From the NCBI RefSeq assembly GCF_000758325.1, contig NZ_CP009459.1:3720001-3784000 (forward strand): a stretch of DNA of 64,000 bases, written 5' to 3'. Source of the DNA: Cedecea neteri (GTDB lineage Bacteria; Pseudomonadota; Gammaproteobacteria; Enterobacterales; Enterobacteriaceae). A program made the translations under genes and the position numbers. Below the pieces are notes generated by a model. The model did no database searches. It saw only the letters and a program-made list of their open reading frames with translations, and was not told the DNA's origin. Below, one piece after another: positions 47,079 to 56,193 of the stretch; position 1 is the first letter of the stretch; each line of letters opens with the position of its first letter.

Positions 47079-47360
47079 TTAGCGTTCCGCTACCAGACGC
47101 ACAAAGTCGTCGTCATTTTCTTCTTCAACCTTCGCAGCCAGTTTGTGTTCCGGCTCTGGTTCGTTCGCCTCGCACAAACGGCGCAGCAAGGCATTTTGAC
47201 GTTTCTGTAAATCAACCAGTTCTTCAAGCAGCGCAATCTGCTCGTTTGCACGGCAGCTGGAACGATTGACAAAAAACCACAGGACAAGACCGACAATCAA
47301 CGTCACCAGCGAGATTGCCAGCGGCATGATAGTTAAAGCACTAAAACCCAGTTCGTTCAT
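47079..47360 (-). CDS. yebO: YebO family membrane protein
   Basis: YebO is a single-pass inner-membrane protein of 93 residues (E. coli 95). The helix is about 12-30 (IMPLAISLVTLIVGLVLWFF). A cytoplasmic coiled-coil-like stretch follows (NEQIALLEELVDLQKRQNAL, LRRLCEANEPE) and the end is RLVAER. Function is unknown. It lies downstream of mgrB on the same strand, as in E. coli. The ATG follows GAGGTGGTAAG. Confidence 0.9.
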   Translation of the reverse strand: MNELGFSALTIMPLAISLVTLIVGLVLWFFVNRSSCRANEQIALLEELVDLQKRQNALLRRLCEANEPEPEHKLAAKVEEENDDDFVRLVAER

Positions 47361-47414
47361 CTTACCACCTCAAAAAAAACGCATTCTACACCTGAGGCAG
47401 AGAGAGAAAAATCA

Positions 47415-47558
47415 CTACCAGGGGATAAATTTATTAATGGTACAAATGCCGCTGAAAAATTGCACATCCTGGTCGCACATCACATTTATCATTTGAGTCC
47501 ATAGCAGCAGGCAGGTAACAACAATCACCAGAACGATCACCCATCTGTACTTTCTCAC
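47415..47558 (-). CDS. mgrB: PhoQ feedback inhibitor MgrB
   Basis: MgrB is a small inner-membrane protein that binds PhoQ and dampens PhoP signalling; its loss gives colistin resistance in Klebsiella and relatives. The start is GTG at 47558, seven bases after AGAGGTGA, and the gene encodes 47 residues, exactly the E. coli length. The body is [19 protein letters not shown], with the periplasmic part [20 protein letters not shown]. Cys28 and Cys39 form the periplasmic pair needed for function, and Cys16 is in the membrane. Degenerate GGTTTA/GGTTAG repeats upstream (about 47595-47618) could be a PhoP site, but spacing is not ideal. Confidence 0.93.
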   Translation of the reverse strand: MRKYRWVIVLVIVVTCLLLWTQMINVMCDQDVQFFSGICTINKFIPW

Positions 47559-47717
47559 TACATCGTCACCTCTTGACCATAGAATTTCGCTAATTTAACA
47601 CTAACCAACTAAACCATGAGTAACGTTTCCTGCTTTTTCATTTCAGAATCATCAGATTGTGCCGTTAATTATTCATAGTAGGGTTGATGCAGGATTGAAT
47701 TGATGTTTGAGGGCACT

Positions 47718-47957
47718 ATGCGAGCGATTATTCGTACGATTGTTGTTATTGCCATTATCTGGATTGGCCTGTTGCTTTCCGGCTATGGGGTTTTGATTGG
47801 CAGCAAAGAAAATGCTGCCGGACTTGGATTGCAATGTAAGTACCTGACGGCACGTAATACCGTGACCGCACAGTTTATTCATACCGACAGTGGGATTATT
47901 GGCCTGACCGACTGCCCGCTGCTGCGTAAAGTGGACACGCCTATTGATAATGGTTAG
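47718..47957 (+). CDS. yobH: YobH family small membrane/secreted protein
   Basis: This 79-residue protein (same as E. coli) has an N-terminal hydrophobic segment (MRAIIRTIVVIAIIWIGLLL) and a short outer part with two cysteines (LQCKYLTARN, LTDCPLLRKV). The start at 47718 matches E. coli; the open frame goes six codons further back. Function is unknown. Confidence 0.88.
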   Translation: MRAIIRTIVVIAIIWIGLLLSGYGVLIGSKENAAGLGLQCKYLTARNTVTAQFIHTDSGIIGLTDCPLLRKVDTPIDNG

Positions 47958-47962
47958 GCCTC

Positions 47963-47992
47963 AAGGGCCGCGTGTTCTGCGCGGCCCACTTT
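47963..47992. terminator. hairpin between yobH and kdgR
   Basis: GGGCCGCG and CGCGGCCC form an 8-bp stem with a 7-base loop between the convergent genes. The T run is weak. Confidence 0.5.
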
Positions 47993-47999
47993 AACAAAA

Positions 48000-48791
48000 T
48001 CAGAAAGGATAGTGGTGATAGCCCATTTGCTCTGACAGCGCACGCGCTGCCTGATGAAGAATATTCACGTATTCAGACAGCCCCTCATCCGAATAGCGAA
48101 GCGTTGGAAATGAAATACTCATTCCCGCAATGACAACACCAAAACGATCAAACACCGGCACCGCCACGCAGCGAAGGCCTTCTTCCTGTTCCTCGTTATC
48201 TTCGCCATACCCCTGCTCACGCACCTGATCAAGCACAGGGAGAAGCGCTTCAGTACTGACGATAGTACGTTCCGTGCTGCGGACATATTCTACGTCAGAG
48301 AGAATATCCAGAATCTCCTCGCGCGGTCGCCAGGCCAGCAAAACCTTCCCGATTGCAGTGCTGTACAAAGGATTCCGACGTCCTACGCGGGAATACATGC
48401 GTAAATTATAGAGCGAGTCAATTTTATGAATATAGACAATGCTGCTGTCGTCCAGCGCACCGAGGTGAATCGCCTCTTTGGTCCGCCGCGAGAGCTCCCT
48501 CATCTGTATGTCTGCACTGCGGATAAGGTCAACGTTCTGCAGGGCACTGCTGCCAAGCTCAAAAAGCTTAAGCGTCAGCGCATATTTCTCTAACTCGTCT
48601 TCCTGAGAGACATAGCCCAGTGACTTCATAGTCTGCAGAAAGCGATACACGGTACTCTTGGACATCATCACACGCTGAGAAAGTTCGGTTATCCCAATCT
48701 CTTTTTCTTCACCAAGCGCCTGCAGGATGCCGAAAACTTTCAGCACGGAAGAGACTGCATCGGGCTGTTTGTCGGAGTCTGAGAGTGCCAT
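48000..48791 (-). CDS. kdgR: IclR family regulator KdgR
   Basis: KdgR represses genes for pectin and 2-keto-3-deoxygluconate use. It has 263 residues, as in E. coli. The N-terminal winged helix (about 15-75) contains IGITELSQRVMMSKSTVYRF; the C-terminal effector domain carries YIHKIDSLYNLRMYSRVGRR and YGEDNEEQEEGLRCVAVPVF. It is divergent from yebQ. Confidence 0.94.
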   Translation of the reverse strand: MALSDSDKQPDAVSSVLKVFGILQALGEEKEIGITELSQRVMMSKSTVYRFLQTMKSLGYVSQEDELEKYALTLKLFELGSSALQNVDLIRSADIQMRELSRRTKEAIHLGALDDSSIVYIHKIDSLYNLRMYSRVGRRNPLYSTAIGKVLLAWRPREEILDILSDVEYVRSTERTIVSTEALLPVLDQVREQGYGEDNEEQEEGLRCVAVPVFDRFGVVIAGMSISFPTLRYSDEGLSEYVNILHQAARALSEQMGYHHYPF

Positions 48792-48966
48792 ACTTCACCT
48801 CGGATGTTATTGTTTTATAAAAATCAGAACTGCTTTTTAGTATATTGATGCCCCGTGAGTGTCGCAATCAAAGCCTGCTGATTCGTTACAAATCTGCGGC
48901 ATCAGCGAGATTAATTAATGGTAAAATCATTACCCTCCTAACGACCTCAGACAGCCTTTTCAAAGT

Positions 48967-50340
48967 ATGGATAAATCAGTGTCCGACGGCTTGCCTACGC
49001 CCCAGCGTTATGGCGCCATTTTAACCATCGCGCTCGGCATCATGATGGCCGTGCTGGACGGCGCTATTGCTAACGTTGCCCTGCCTACCATTGCGCACGA
49101 TTTGAATGCCAGCCCGGCGGAATCTATTTGGGTAGTTAACGCTTATCAAATAGCGATTATTGTCTCGCTGCTGTCGCTTTCGTTTCTCGGCGATATTTTT
49201 GGCTACCGCCGTATCTATCAATGCGGTCTGGTCCTGTTCTGCCTGACCTCACTGTTTTGTGCCGTTTCAACGTCGTTGCCGATGCTCACCTTAGCCCGCG
49301 TACTGCAAGGCTTTGGCGGTGCTGCGCTAATGAGCGTAAATACCGCCCTGATACGCCTCATTTATCCTCAACGTTTTCTTGGCCGAGGAATGGGGGTCAA
49401 TTCATTTATCGTTGCCGTCTCTTCCGCAGCCGGCCCCACCGTTGCCGCCGCAATTCTTTCGGTGGCCTCCTGGCAGTGGCTGTTTTTAATCAATGTGCCG
49501 ATTGGCATCGTTTCGCTGATTCTGGCGCTGCGCTATTTACCCCCTAATCAGCAAAAATCCCAGGGTCAGCGTTTTGATATCCCGAGTGCGGTGATGAACG
49601 CCCTCACCTTCGGCCTGCTTATTTCAGCGATCGGTGGTTTTTCACAGGGCCAGCCGGGGTTCGTCATTATCGGTGAACTGGTTGCGCTTATCGTGATTGG
49701 CTTTTTCTTCATCCGTCGCCAGCTTCGCTTGCCGTTCCCTCTGCTGCCGGTCGACCTGCTGCGAATTCCGATTTTTTCTCTGTCTATCGGCACGTCAATA
49801 TGTTCGTTTGGCGCTCAAATGCTGGCGCTGGTTTCACTGCCCTTTTTCCTGCAAACCGTCGTGGGTCGCAGTGAGGTTGAAACCGGTCTGCTGTTAACGC
49901 CGTGGCCGCTGGCAACGATGGTGATGGCACCGCTGGCAGGTTATCTTATCGAACGTGTTCATGCTGGCCTGATGGGCGCCGTAGGGCTTTTAGTGATGGC
50001 CTGCGGCTTGTTTGCTTTGGCCATGCTCCCGCACGATCCGTCCGACCTGAATATTATCTGGCGTATGGTGCTGTGTGGGGCAGGATTCGGCCTCTTCCAG
50101 TCCCCGAATAACCACACCATTATCTCCTCGGCGCCTCGCCACCGTAGCGGAGGGGCAAGCGGAATGCTGGGGACGGCTCGCCTGCTCGGTCAAAGCTGCG
50201 GCGCCGCACTGGTCGCGCTAATGTTTAACTTGTTTGGTAACAGCGGGACGCATGCCTCGCTGATTCTTGCAGGCATATTTGCCACCATTGCCGCCGTCGT
50301 CAGCGGACTGCGAATGTCCCAGCCTCGGGCTCAGGCATAA
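48967..50340 (+). CDS. yebQ: MFS transporter YebQ (DHA2 family)
   Basis: This is a predicted multidrug efflux pump with 14 membrane segments in 457 residues, as in E. coli. Motif A-like FLGDIFGYRRIYQCG and the N-terminal LDGAIANVALPTIAHDL (motif D1 of drug:H+ antiporters) are present. Substrates are not established. It is divergent from kdgR, which may regulate it. The interval 48792-48966 contains both promoters. Confidence 0.92.
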   Translation: MDKSVSDGLPTPQRYGAILTIALGIMMAVLDGAIANVALPTIAHDLNASPAESIWVVNAYQIAIIVSLLSLSFLGDIFGYRRIYQCGLVLFCLTSLFCAVSTSLPMLTLARVLQGFGGAALMSVNTALIRLIYPQRFLGRGMGVNSFIVAVSSAAGPTVAAAILSVASWQWLFLINVPIGIVSLILALRYLPPNQQKSQGQRFDIPSAVMNALTFGLLISAIGGFSQGQPGFVIIGELVALIVIGFFFIRRQLRLPFPLLPVDLLRIPIFSLSIGTSICSFGAQMLALVSLPFFLQTVVGRSEVETGLLLTPWPLATMVMAPLAGYLIERVHAGLMGAVGLLVMACGLFALAMLPHDPSDLNIIWRMVLCGAGFGLFQSPNNHTIISSAPRHRSGGASGMLGTARLLGQSCGAALVALMFNLFGNSGTHASLILAGIFATIAAVVSGLRMSQPRAQA

Positions 50341-50372
50341 AAAAAGCGTGCCGCGAGGGCACGCTTTTTCAC
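50339..50372. terminator. bidirectional terminator yebQ/htpX
   Basis: AAAAAGCGTGCC, loop GCGA, GGGCACGCTTTTT lies between the convergent ends of yebQ and htpX. Confidence 0.9.
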
Positions 50373-50385
50373 TTCAACCTTCCGG

Positions 50386-51267
50386 TTACTTCAGGTATTC
50401 GCCGCTGCGCAGCGCTTCGATACGTTTGTCCAGCGGCGGGTGCGTCATGAACAATTCGCTCATTGACCTGGCCTTACCGTTGATACAAAACGCCATCATG
50501 CTGCTGGCTTCCTGCGGCTCGTAGCTGGTTTTCAGGCGCTGCAGCGCAGCAATCATCTTCTCGCGGCCCACAAGCTTCGCGGAACCTGCGTCAGCATGGA
50601 ATTCACGATGGCGTGAGAACCACATGGTGATGATGCTTGCCAGAATGCCAAACACCAGCTCAAGCACCGTCGCCACCGCAAAGTAAATCAGCGGGTTGCC
50701 GTTGCTGCTTTCGTTATCATCACGGTTCCCGGACAGGAAGCCGGAAGCCACCTGAGCGATGATACGGGAGATAAAGATAACAAAGGTGTTCACCACGCCC
50801 TGAATCAGCGTCATGGTGACCATATCGCCATTGGCGATATGGCTGATTTCGTGCGCGATAACCGCTTCCGCTTCGTCACGACTCATGTTTTGCAGCAGAC
50901 CTGTGCTGACCGCAACCAGAGAGGCGTCACGGCGAGCGCCGGTGGCGAAAGCATTGATATCCGGCGCATGGTAAATCGCAACCTGCGGCATGGCGATACC
51001 CGCCTGCTGTGACTGCCGCTGCACGGTTTCCATCAACCAGTGCTCAGTTTCATTACGAGGTTGCTCAATCACCTCACCGCCTACTGAACGCAATGCCATC
51101 CATTTTGACATCAGCAGGGAAATAAAAGAGCCGCCAAAGCCAAACAGCACCGCCATGATCATCAGACCCTGAACGCTGCTCGACTGGATCCCCGTCAGGC
51201 TTAGCACCAGCCCGAAAACGACCATTACCGCAAGGTTGGTCAACAGGAAAAGCCCGATACGCATCAT
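50386..51267 (-). CDS. htpX: membrane zinc metalloprotease HtpX
   Basis: HtpX is an M48 zinc protease of the inner membrane that degrades misfolded membrane proteins together with FtsH; it is part of the Cpx response in E. coli. The start at 51267 gives 293 residues, the E. coli length; the open frame runs 16 codons further up without support. Two N-terminal helices (6-24, 34-54) precede the active site [16 protein letters not shown] (HExxH), and the third ligand is Glu in [13 protein letters not shown]. Confidence 0.95.
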   Translation of the reverse strand: MMRIGLFLLTNLAVMVVFGLVLSLTGIQSSSVQGLMIMAVLFGFGGSFISLLMSKWMALRSVGGEVIEQPRNETEHWLMETVQRQSQQAGIAMPQVAIYHAPDINAFATGARRDASLVAVSTGLLQNMSRDEAEAVIAHEISHIANGDMVTMTLIQGVVNTFVIFISRIIAQVASGFLSGNRDDNESSNGNPLIYFAVATVLELVFGILASIITMWFSRHREFHADAGSAKLVGREKMIAALQRLKTSYEPQEASSMMAFCINGKARSMSELFMTHPPLDKRIEALRSGEYLK

Positions 51268-51421
51268 AATTTTCTTTTTACCTCGGTTAAAAACACGCTC
51301 TTTGCGCTCCCCCACATCGTAGGGGCGCGCCGTCTATTTTCAAGCATCAGCCCCGCCCAAGTGGTTAATAATACATAACTTTACATTTTGTATGCATTTA
51401 TCTTACATCACCAAAGACAGG

Positions 51422-51455
51422 CAAAAAAATGGGCACCGCTTTGGTGCCCATCTGG
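51422..51455 (-). terminator. terminator after prc
   Basis: On the minus strand, GATGGGCACC, loop AAAG, CGGTGCCCAT is followed by TTTTTTG, just after the prc stop. Confidence 0.88.
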
Positions 51456-51459
51456 GAGG

Positions 51460-53505
51460 TTATTTTGCCGCCGGTTGTTCAGCCGGCCTGTCTTGCTCCA
51501 TACCGGCAAGATCGATGGCAATGTGTACCGTCTCGTCGAGATACGGATCGGGCTCCTGGTAATCCTTCGGTAAATCGTCGAGTTTCTTAATCGGCGCTTT
51601 ACCTTCCCGCTTGAAGCGATCGTTGATTCTGGCCAGGCGCGTCGCGTCGTCTTCCTGATTCTCTTTTTCACGTACCGCATAATTCAGAGAAACAGCGTTA
51701 CGCTTTTCCTTCAGGGCATTGAAGCGAGCAATGTCCTTCATGATGTACTGGAATTCAGGATCTTTGGCGATGCGATCCTGATGCAGCTTCAGCAACTCAG
51801 GTTCGAACGGCGTAAGGTCACCGGTTTTCACATAGGTCGCTGCGTTGATGCTGTCCCAGGGCAACGCGTTATCTTCGAACTTCTCGCCGGTCTCGGTTTG
51901 CTCAGTGCCGGTCGGCATCATGATGTCCGGAGTCACACCTTTACGCTGAGTACTGCCGCCGTTGATGCGGTAGAACTTTTGAATGGTGTACTGAACCGAA
52001 CCCAGCGCAGGCCATTCCGGACGCAGCATCTGATCGTAAATGCGATTCAGCGAGCGGTACTGCTGCACGGTGCCTTTCCCGAAGGTCGGTTCGCCGACAA
52101 TCAGCGCGCGGCCATAGTCCTGCATCGCCGCCGCAAAGATTTCAGACGCCGAGGCGCTAAAGCGGTCAACCAGCACCACGAGCGGCCCTTTGTAGTAGAC
52201 CACGCCGTCAGTATCGCTATCTTCACGGACCTTACCGTTGTTGTCGCGAACCTGAACGACCGGGCCACTAGGAATAAACAGACCGGAAAGAGACACCGCT
52301 TCAGTCAGTGCGCCGCCGCCGTTAGAACGCAGATCGATAATCACGCTCTTCACGTTCTGTTTTTCCAGCTTCTGCAGCTGAACCTTCACATCATCAGTGA
52401 GGCCAACGTAGAAGCCAGGGATATCCAGCACGCCAACTTTGTCTTTGCCGACTGTCTTCACAGACATTTTAACCGCACGGTCTTCGAGGCGAATACGTTC
52501 GCGGGTCAGCGTCACGGTACGCGTTTTGGTGCCTTTGCCCGCTGGCAGGATTTCAAGGCGAACTTTGCTGCCTTTCGGCCCTTTAATCAGCGCCACAACG
52601 TCGTCCAGACGCCAGCCGATAACGTCAACCATCGGTTTACCCGTTTGGCCGACGCCAACAATGCGATCGCCGACGGTAATCGCCTTGCTCTTCGCCGCCG
52701 GACCACCGGCAACCATGGAGTTGATCAGCGTATAATCATCATCCATTTGCAGTACCGCCCCGATGCCTTCTAAAGACAGGCTCATTTCGGTGTTGAACTG
52801 CTCGGTGCTGCGCGGAGAGAGATAGTTCGTATGCGGATCAATCTCATGAGCAAACGCAGTCATCGCCAGCGAGAACACATCTTCACTGTTGCTTTGCGCC
52901 AGACGGCGGATGGCAAACTGGTAGCGCTTGGTCAGGGTTTCACGAATTTCCTGCTCAGTTTTACCGGTCAGCTTCAGGCTCAGCTCGTCGTATTTAACTT
53001 TCGCATCCCAGAGCTTATCCAGCTCATCAACACTCGTTGGCCACGGCGCCTTGCTGCGATCCAGATTGATGGTGTCGTTACCGGTGAAATCCATCGGCTT
53101 CGCCAGCACCTTTAAGGCGTACTCGTAGCGTTCAAAACGGCGCTTCTGACCCAGATTATAAAGATCGTAAAAAACATCGAGCTTACCGCTGCGCAGCTCG
53201 TCGCCAATCTGCCCTTTCTTCGCAGCGAACTGGGCGACGTCGCTGGCCAACAGCACGTTATGGCTGTAATCCAGCAAGTTCAGGTAGCGGTCAAAGATTT
53301 TTGCCGAAAAGTTGGCGTCCAGATCGAACTGGCGGTAATGCGAGCGCGTAAATCTCGAGGTCACGCGCTCACTCACCGTGGCGTGCTGAGCTTCTTCCTT
53401 TAATTGAGGAATTTGATCAGCACGAGTAATGTTGTCCAGGGCCAGGGCACTGCCTGCCACGAACAGCAGGCTGGCGATGGCCGTAAGCTTAAAGAGTTTG
53501 TTCAT
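51460..53505 (-). CDS. prc: periplasmic tail-specific protease Prc (Tsp)
   Basis: Prc cleaves proteins with nonpolar C-termini, trims the FtsI C-terminus and, with NlpI, controls the hydrolase MepS. It has 681 residues (E. coli 682). The signal peptide ends at GSALA/LD. A PDZ domain (about 240-325, LEGIGAVLQMDDDYTLINSM) is followed by the S41 protease domain. The nucleophilic Ser lies in DRFSASASEIFAAA and the catalytic Lys in GEPTFGKGTVQQYR. A DUF3340 C-terminal part completes it. It starts 20 bases after proQ and is probably in its operon. Confidence 0.96.
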   Translation of the reverse strand: MNKLFKLTAIASLLFVAGSALALDNITRADQIPQLKEEAQHATVSERVTSRFTRSHYRQFDLDANFSAKIFDRYLNLLDYSHNVLLASDVAQFAAKKGQIGDELRSGKLDVFYDLYNLGQKRRFERYEYALKVLAKPMDFTGNDTINLDRSKAPWPTSVDELDKLWDAKVKYDELSLKLTGKTEQEIRETLTKRYQFAIRRLAQSNSEDVFSLAMTAFAHEIDPHTNYLSPRSTEQFNTEMSLSLEGIGAVLQMDDDYTLINSMVAGGPAAKSKAITVGDRIVGVGQTGKPMVDVIGWRLDDVVALIKGPKGSKVRLEILPAGKGTKTRTVTLTRERIRLEDRAVKMSVKTVGKDKVGVLDIPGFYVGLTDDVKVQLQKLEKQNVKSVIIDLRSNGGGALTEAVSLSGLFIPSGPVVQVRDNNGKVREDSDTDGVVYYKGPLVVLVDRFSASASEIFAAAMQDYGRALIVGEPTFGKGTVQQYRSLNRIYDQMLRPEWPALGSVQYTIQKFYRINGGSTQRKGVTPDIMMPTGTEQTETGEKFEDNALPWDSINAATYVKTGDLTPFEPELLKLHQDRIAKDPEFQYIMKDIARFNALKEKRNAVSLNYAVREKENQEDDATRLARINDRFKREGKAPIKKLDDLPKDYQEPDPYLDETVHIAIDLAGMEQDRPAEQPAAK

Positions 53506-53525
53506 GCCTGAGTCAGGCCTCCGTT

Positions 53526-54209
53526 TCAGAACTGCAAGTGTTCTGCGCGTACGATCATTGCCATACCAGAAGTCAGCTGTACACGGACGCCATCTTTGGT
53601 AATTTCCAGTACGGTAGCATCCATTGCGTTGTTACCGGCTTTGACTTTAATGGCCTGTCCAACCTGCAGAGCAGAAATATCGGTCACCGGCGTACGACGC
53701 TCTTCGCGAGGTGCCTTAGGTGCCGGTTTTTCAGCGCGAGGTTTACGCTCCGCCCCTTCTTTACGACGCGGTGCTGCCGCCGGACGAGGTTTACGTTCGC
53801 GACGTGGAGCTTCTTCCGTTACGCCTGCGGCTGCCGCGGCTTCACGTTTCTTCGCCTGCTGCTCAGCGCGCTGCGCCTGAACGCGGGCTTTTGCTTCATC
53901 CAGCTGCTGACGTGCATGTTCGACATGCTGTTCGTCCAACTCACCGCAAGGGTTGCCATCAAGATCGACGCGAGTCGCGCCAGCTTTGATGCCGTGCAGG
54001 TAGCGCCAGCTTGACGTATAAAGACGTAATGCTGAACGAAGCTGCGTTTTGCTGAGGCTCATTTCGCCTTCAACACGAGAGACTAAATCCTGGAAGATAC
54101 CAATCTTCAACGGACGAGCTTCACCTTCAGCGCTAAAACATTGAGGGAAACGCTCGGCCAAAAATGCGATAACTTCTTTACTGCTATTCAACTTAGGTTG
54201 ATTTTCCAT
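53526..54209 (-). CDS. proQ: RNA chaperone ProQ
   Basis: ProQ is a global RNA-binding protein that matches small RNAs with targets and protects mRNA 3' ends. It has 227 residues (E. coli 232). The FinO-like domain is 1-119 ([35 protein letters not shown]). A basic, Ala- and Pro-rich linker (120-180) and a Tudor-like C-terminal domain ([20 protein letters not shown]) follow. It is upstream of prc, which matches the E. coli operon; proQ was first linked to ProP osmoprotection. Confidence 0.95.
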   Translation of the reverse strand: MENQPKLNSSKEVIAFLAERFPQCFSAEGEARPLKIGIFQDLVSRVEGEMSLSKTQLRSALRLYTSSWRYLHGIKAGATRVDLDGNPCGELDEQHVEHARQQLDEAKARVQAQRAEQQAKKREAAAAAGVTEEAPRRERKPRPAAAPRRKEGAERKPRAEKPAPKAPREERRTPVTDISALQVGQAIKVKAGNNAMDATVLEITKDGVRVQLTSGMAMIVRAEHLQF

Positions 54210-54313
54210 GAAATTTCCTGATTACAACGGAATTGCCAATAAGTCGCAGGCATGAACAGGCGACATTATAATGACGCCATCGCTAAATGCCACGTTATCC
54301 GTTGCTTATCATG

Positions 54314-54802
54314 CTATCGAGGGAAGAATTTTTTAAAATCAGTGCCGCTCAGCACGTCTGAAAGCTGAGAAACCAAGGTTTTTAAACCCTTTTCGTCTTC
54401 TTCTGAAAAACGGCCATACTCGGTGCTGTCGATATCCAGGACGCCAATCGTCTGGCCGTCAACCGTCAGCGGCAGCACAATTTCAGAATTGCTGGCCGCA
54501 TCGCAGGCAATGTGCCCGTCGAAAGCATGCACATCTTCGACACGCTGAACCGTGCCTGTTGCGACGGCTGTGCCGCATACGCCCTTACCGACAGGGATTC
54601 TTACGCAGGCAATTTTGCCCTGGAAGGGCCCCAGAACTAGCGTTTGGGCTTCGAGAAGGTAGAATCCTGCCCAGTTGACGCCATCAAGGCGTTCAAAGAG
54701 CAAAGCACTGGTATTCGCCAGTGTTGCGAGGAAGCTGGTTTCACCTGCCATTAACGCACTAAAATCGCGGTTCAAATCCGCGTAAAATTGTTCTTTGTTC
54801 AT
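54314..54802 (-). CDS. msrC: free methionine-(R)-sulfoxide reductase MsrC
   Basis: MsrC is a GAF-fold enzyme that reduces free methionine-R-sulfoxide using thioredoxin. The start at 54802 (MNKEQFYADLNRDF) gives 162 residues (E. coli 165); the frame continues 24 codons upstream without support. The three redox cysteines are C66 (KIACVRIP), C76 (GVCGTAV) and C100 (GHIACDAASNSE). It is divergent from the LetA gene. Confidence 0.93.
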   Translation of the reverse strand: MNKEQFYADLNRDFSALMAGETSFLATLANTSALLFERLDGVNWAGFYLLEAQTLVLGPFQGKIACVRIPVGKGVCGTAVATGTVQRVEDVHAFDGHIACDAASNSEIVLPLTVDGQTIGVLDIDSTEYGRFSEEDEKGLKTLVSQLSDVLSGTDFKKFFPR

Positions 54803-54906
54803 TAAATAACCGTTATGTTGTCTTGCTTTACTTTGTAGCATATTAAAATAAGCATTAAATGCACGGTGCCACAAGGTGTATCATTTTATGAATTACGATA
54901 GGCTAA

Positions 54907-56193
54907 ATGCATCATTCAGATAACAACGCTCCCGGCTCACGACGCACAATGAAAATACACGCCATCAGTCAGGCATTGCCTCAGGCACGTTATCAGCGTT
55001 GTCCCCAATGCGATACCCTTTTCTCTCTGCCCCAGGTTAAATCAACACAAAGTGCCTACTGCCCTTGCTGTGATGCAAGAGTGCATCATGGCCGTGACTG
55101 GTCATTGACGCGCCTGGGGGCCATGGCCGTGGCGATGCTGGTGCTCATGCCCGTCGCCTTTTCCGATCCGCTACTGCGTATTTATCTGCTGGGTTCGAGT
55201 ATTGATGCCGACGTTATGCAGGGCATTTGGCAGATGGCAAGTCAGGGGGATGTGCTCACCGCCGCCGTCGTGCTCTTTTGCGTCGTCGGCGCCCCGGCCA
55301 CGCTGGTCGCGGCTATTGCCTACCTCTGCTTCGGCAACATTCTCGGCATGAACCTCCGCCCGGTGCTGCTGATGCTGGATAAGCTTAAAGAGTGGGTGAT
55401 GCTGGATATCTATCTGGTGGGCATTGGCGTGGCCTGCATTAAGGTTCGCGAGTACGCGTTTATCCAGCCAGGCCCTGGACTGATCGCTTTTATTGCGTTG
55501 GTGGTCTTGAGTCTGCTGACCATGATCCACCTGAACATTGAACAGCTATGGGAGCGTTTTTACCCTCAGCGCCCCGCTCGCGCCTTTAACACGCAGCTGC
55601 GGGTTTGCCTGGGCTGCCATTTTACCGGCGTTCCTGACGAACGAGGGCGCTGCCCTCGCTGCCACATCCCGCTGTACCATCGTCGTAAGCAAAGCTTACA
55701 AAAATCCTGGGCAGCACTGGTTGCCTCCCTGGTCTTTCTGCTTCCGGCTAACCTGCTGCCGATCTCTATTATTTACGTGAACGGGGCACGCCAGGAAGAC
55801 ACCATTCTTTCGGGCATCATTTCCCTGGCGCACAGTAATATCGCCGTTGCCGCCGTGGTGTTTATTGCCAGTATCCTGGTGCCGTTTACTAAAGTTATTG
55901 TATTGATTACGCTACTGATCAGTATTCATTTCAAATGCCAGCAGGGATTACGAACCCGCATATTATTGCTGCGCTTTGTCACCTGGATTGGCCGCTGGTC
56001 TATGCTCGATCTGTTTGTCATCGCGTTGATGATGTCACTGGTTAACCGTGACCAGCTGTTAGCCTTTACGATGGGTCCCGCTGCGGTCTTCTTTGGCGCG
56101 GCGGTTATATTAACTATTCTTGCCGTCGAATGGCTGGATAGCCGACTACTTTGGGACGCACATGAGTCAGGAAACGCCCGCTTCACCGACTGA
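54907..56193 (+). CDS. letA: LetA (YebS), PqiA-family intermembrane lipid transport protein
   Basis: LetA is the inner-membrane partner of LetB in a lipid-transport system spanning the periplasm. It has 428 residues (E. coli 427). It has two related halves, each opening with a zinc-ribbon-like pair of CxxC motifs (RCPQCD with CPCCDA; CLGCH with CPRCH) followed by four membrane helices. It overlaps letB by 32 bases, so the two are co-translated. The name yebS is also in use. Confidence 0.94.
   Translation: MHHSDNNAPGSRRTMKIHAISQALPQARYQRCPQCDTLFSLPQVKSTQSAYCPCCDARVHHGRDWSLTRLGAMAVAMLVLMPVAFSDPLLRIYLLGSSIDADVMQGIWQMASQGDVLTAAVVLFCVVGAPATLVAAIAYLCFGNILGMNLRPVLLMLDKLKEWVMLDIYLVGIGVACIKVREYAFIQPGPGLIAFIALVVLSLLTMIHLNIEQLWERFYPQRPARAFNTQLRVCLGCHFTGVPDERGRCPRCHIPLYHRRKQSLQKSWAALVASLVFLLPANLLPISIIYVNGARQEDTILSGIISLAHSNIAVAAVVFIASILVPFTKVIVLITLLISIHFKCQQGLRTRILLLRFVTWIGRWSMLDLFVIALMMSLVNRDQLLAFTMGPAAVFFGAAVILTILAVEWLDSRLLWDAHESGNARFTD

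Noticed and set aside
47266-47496. Plus-strand frame of 76 codons across yebO and mgrB
   Set aside because: It is antisense to two conserved small genes; mgrB on the other strand explains the region.
51781-52773. Plus-strand frame of 330 codons inside prc
   Set aside because: It is antisense to the conserved protease. The protein is rich in His, Arg and Asn as expected for a shadow frame.
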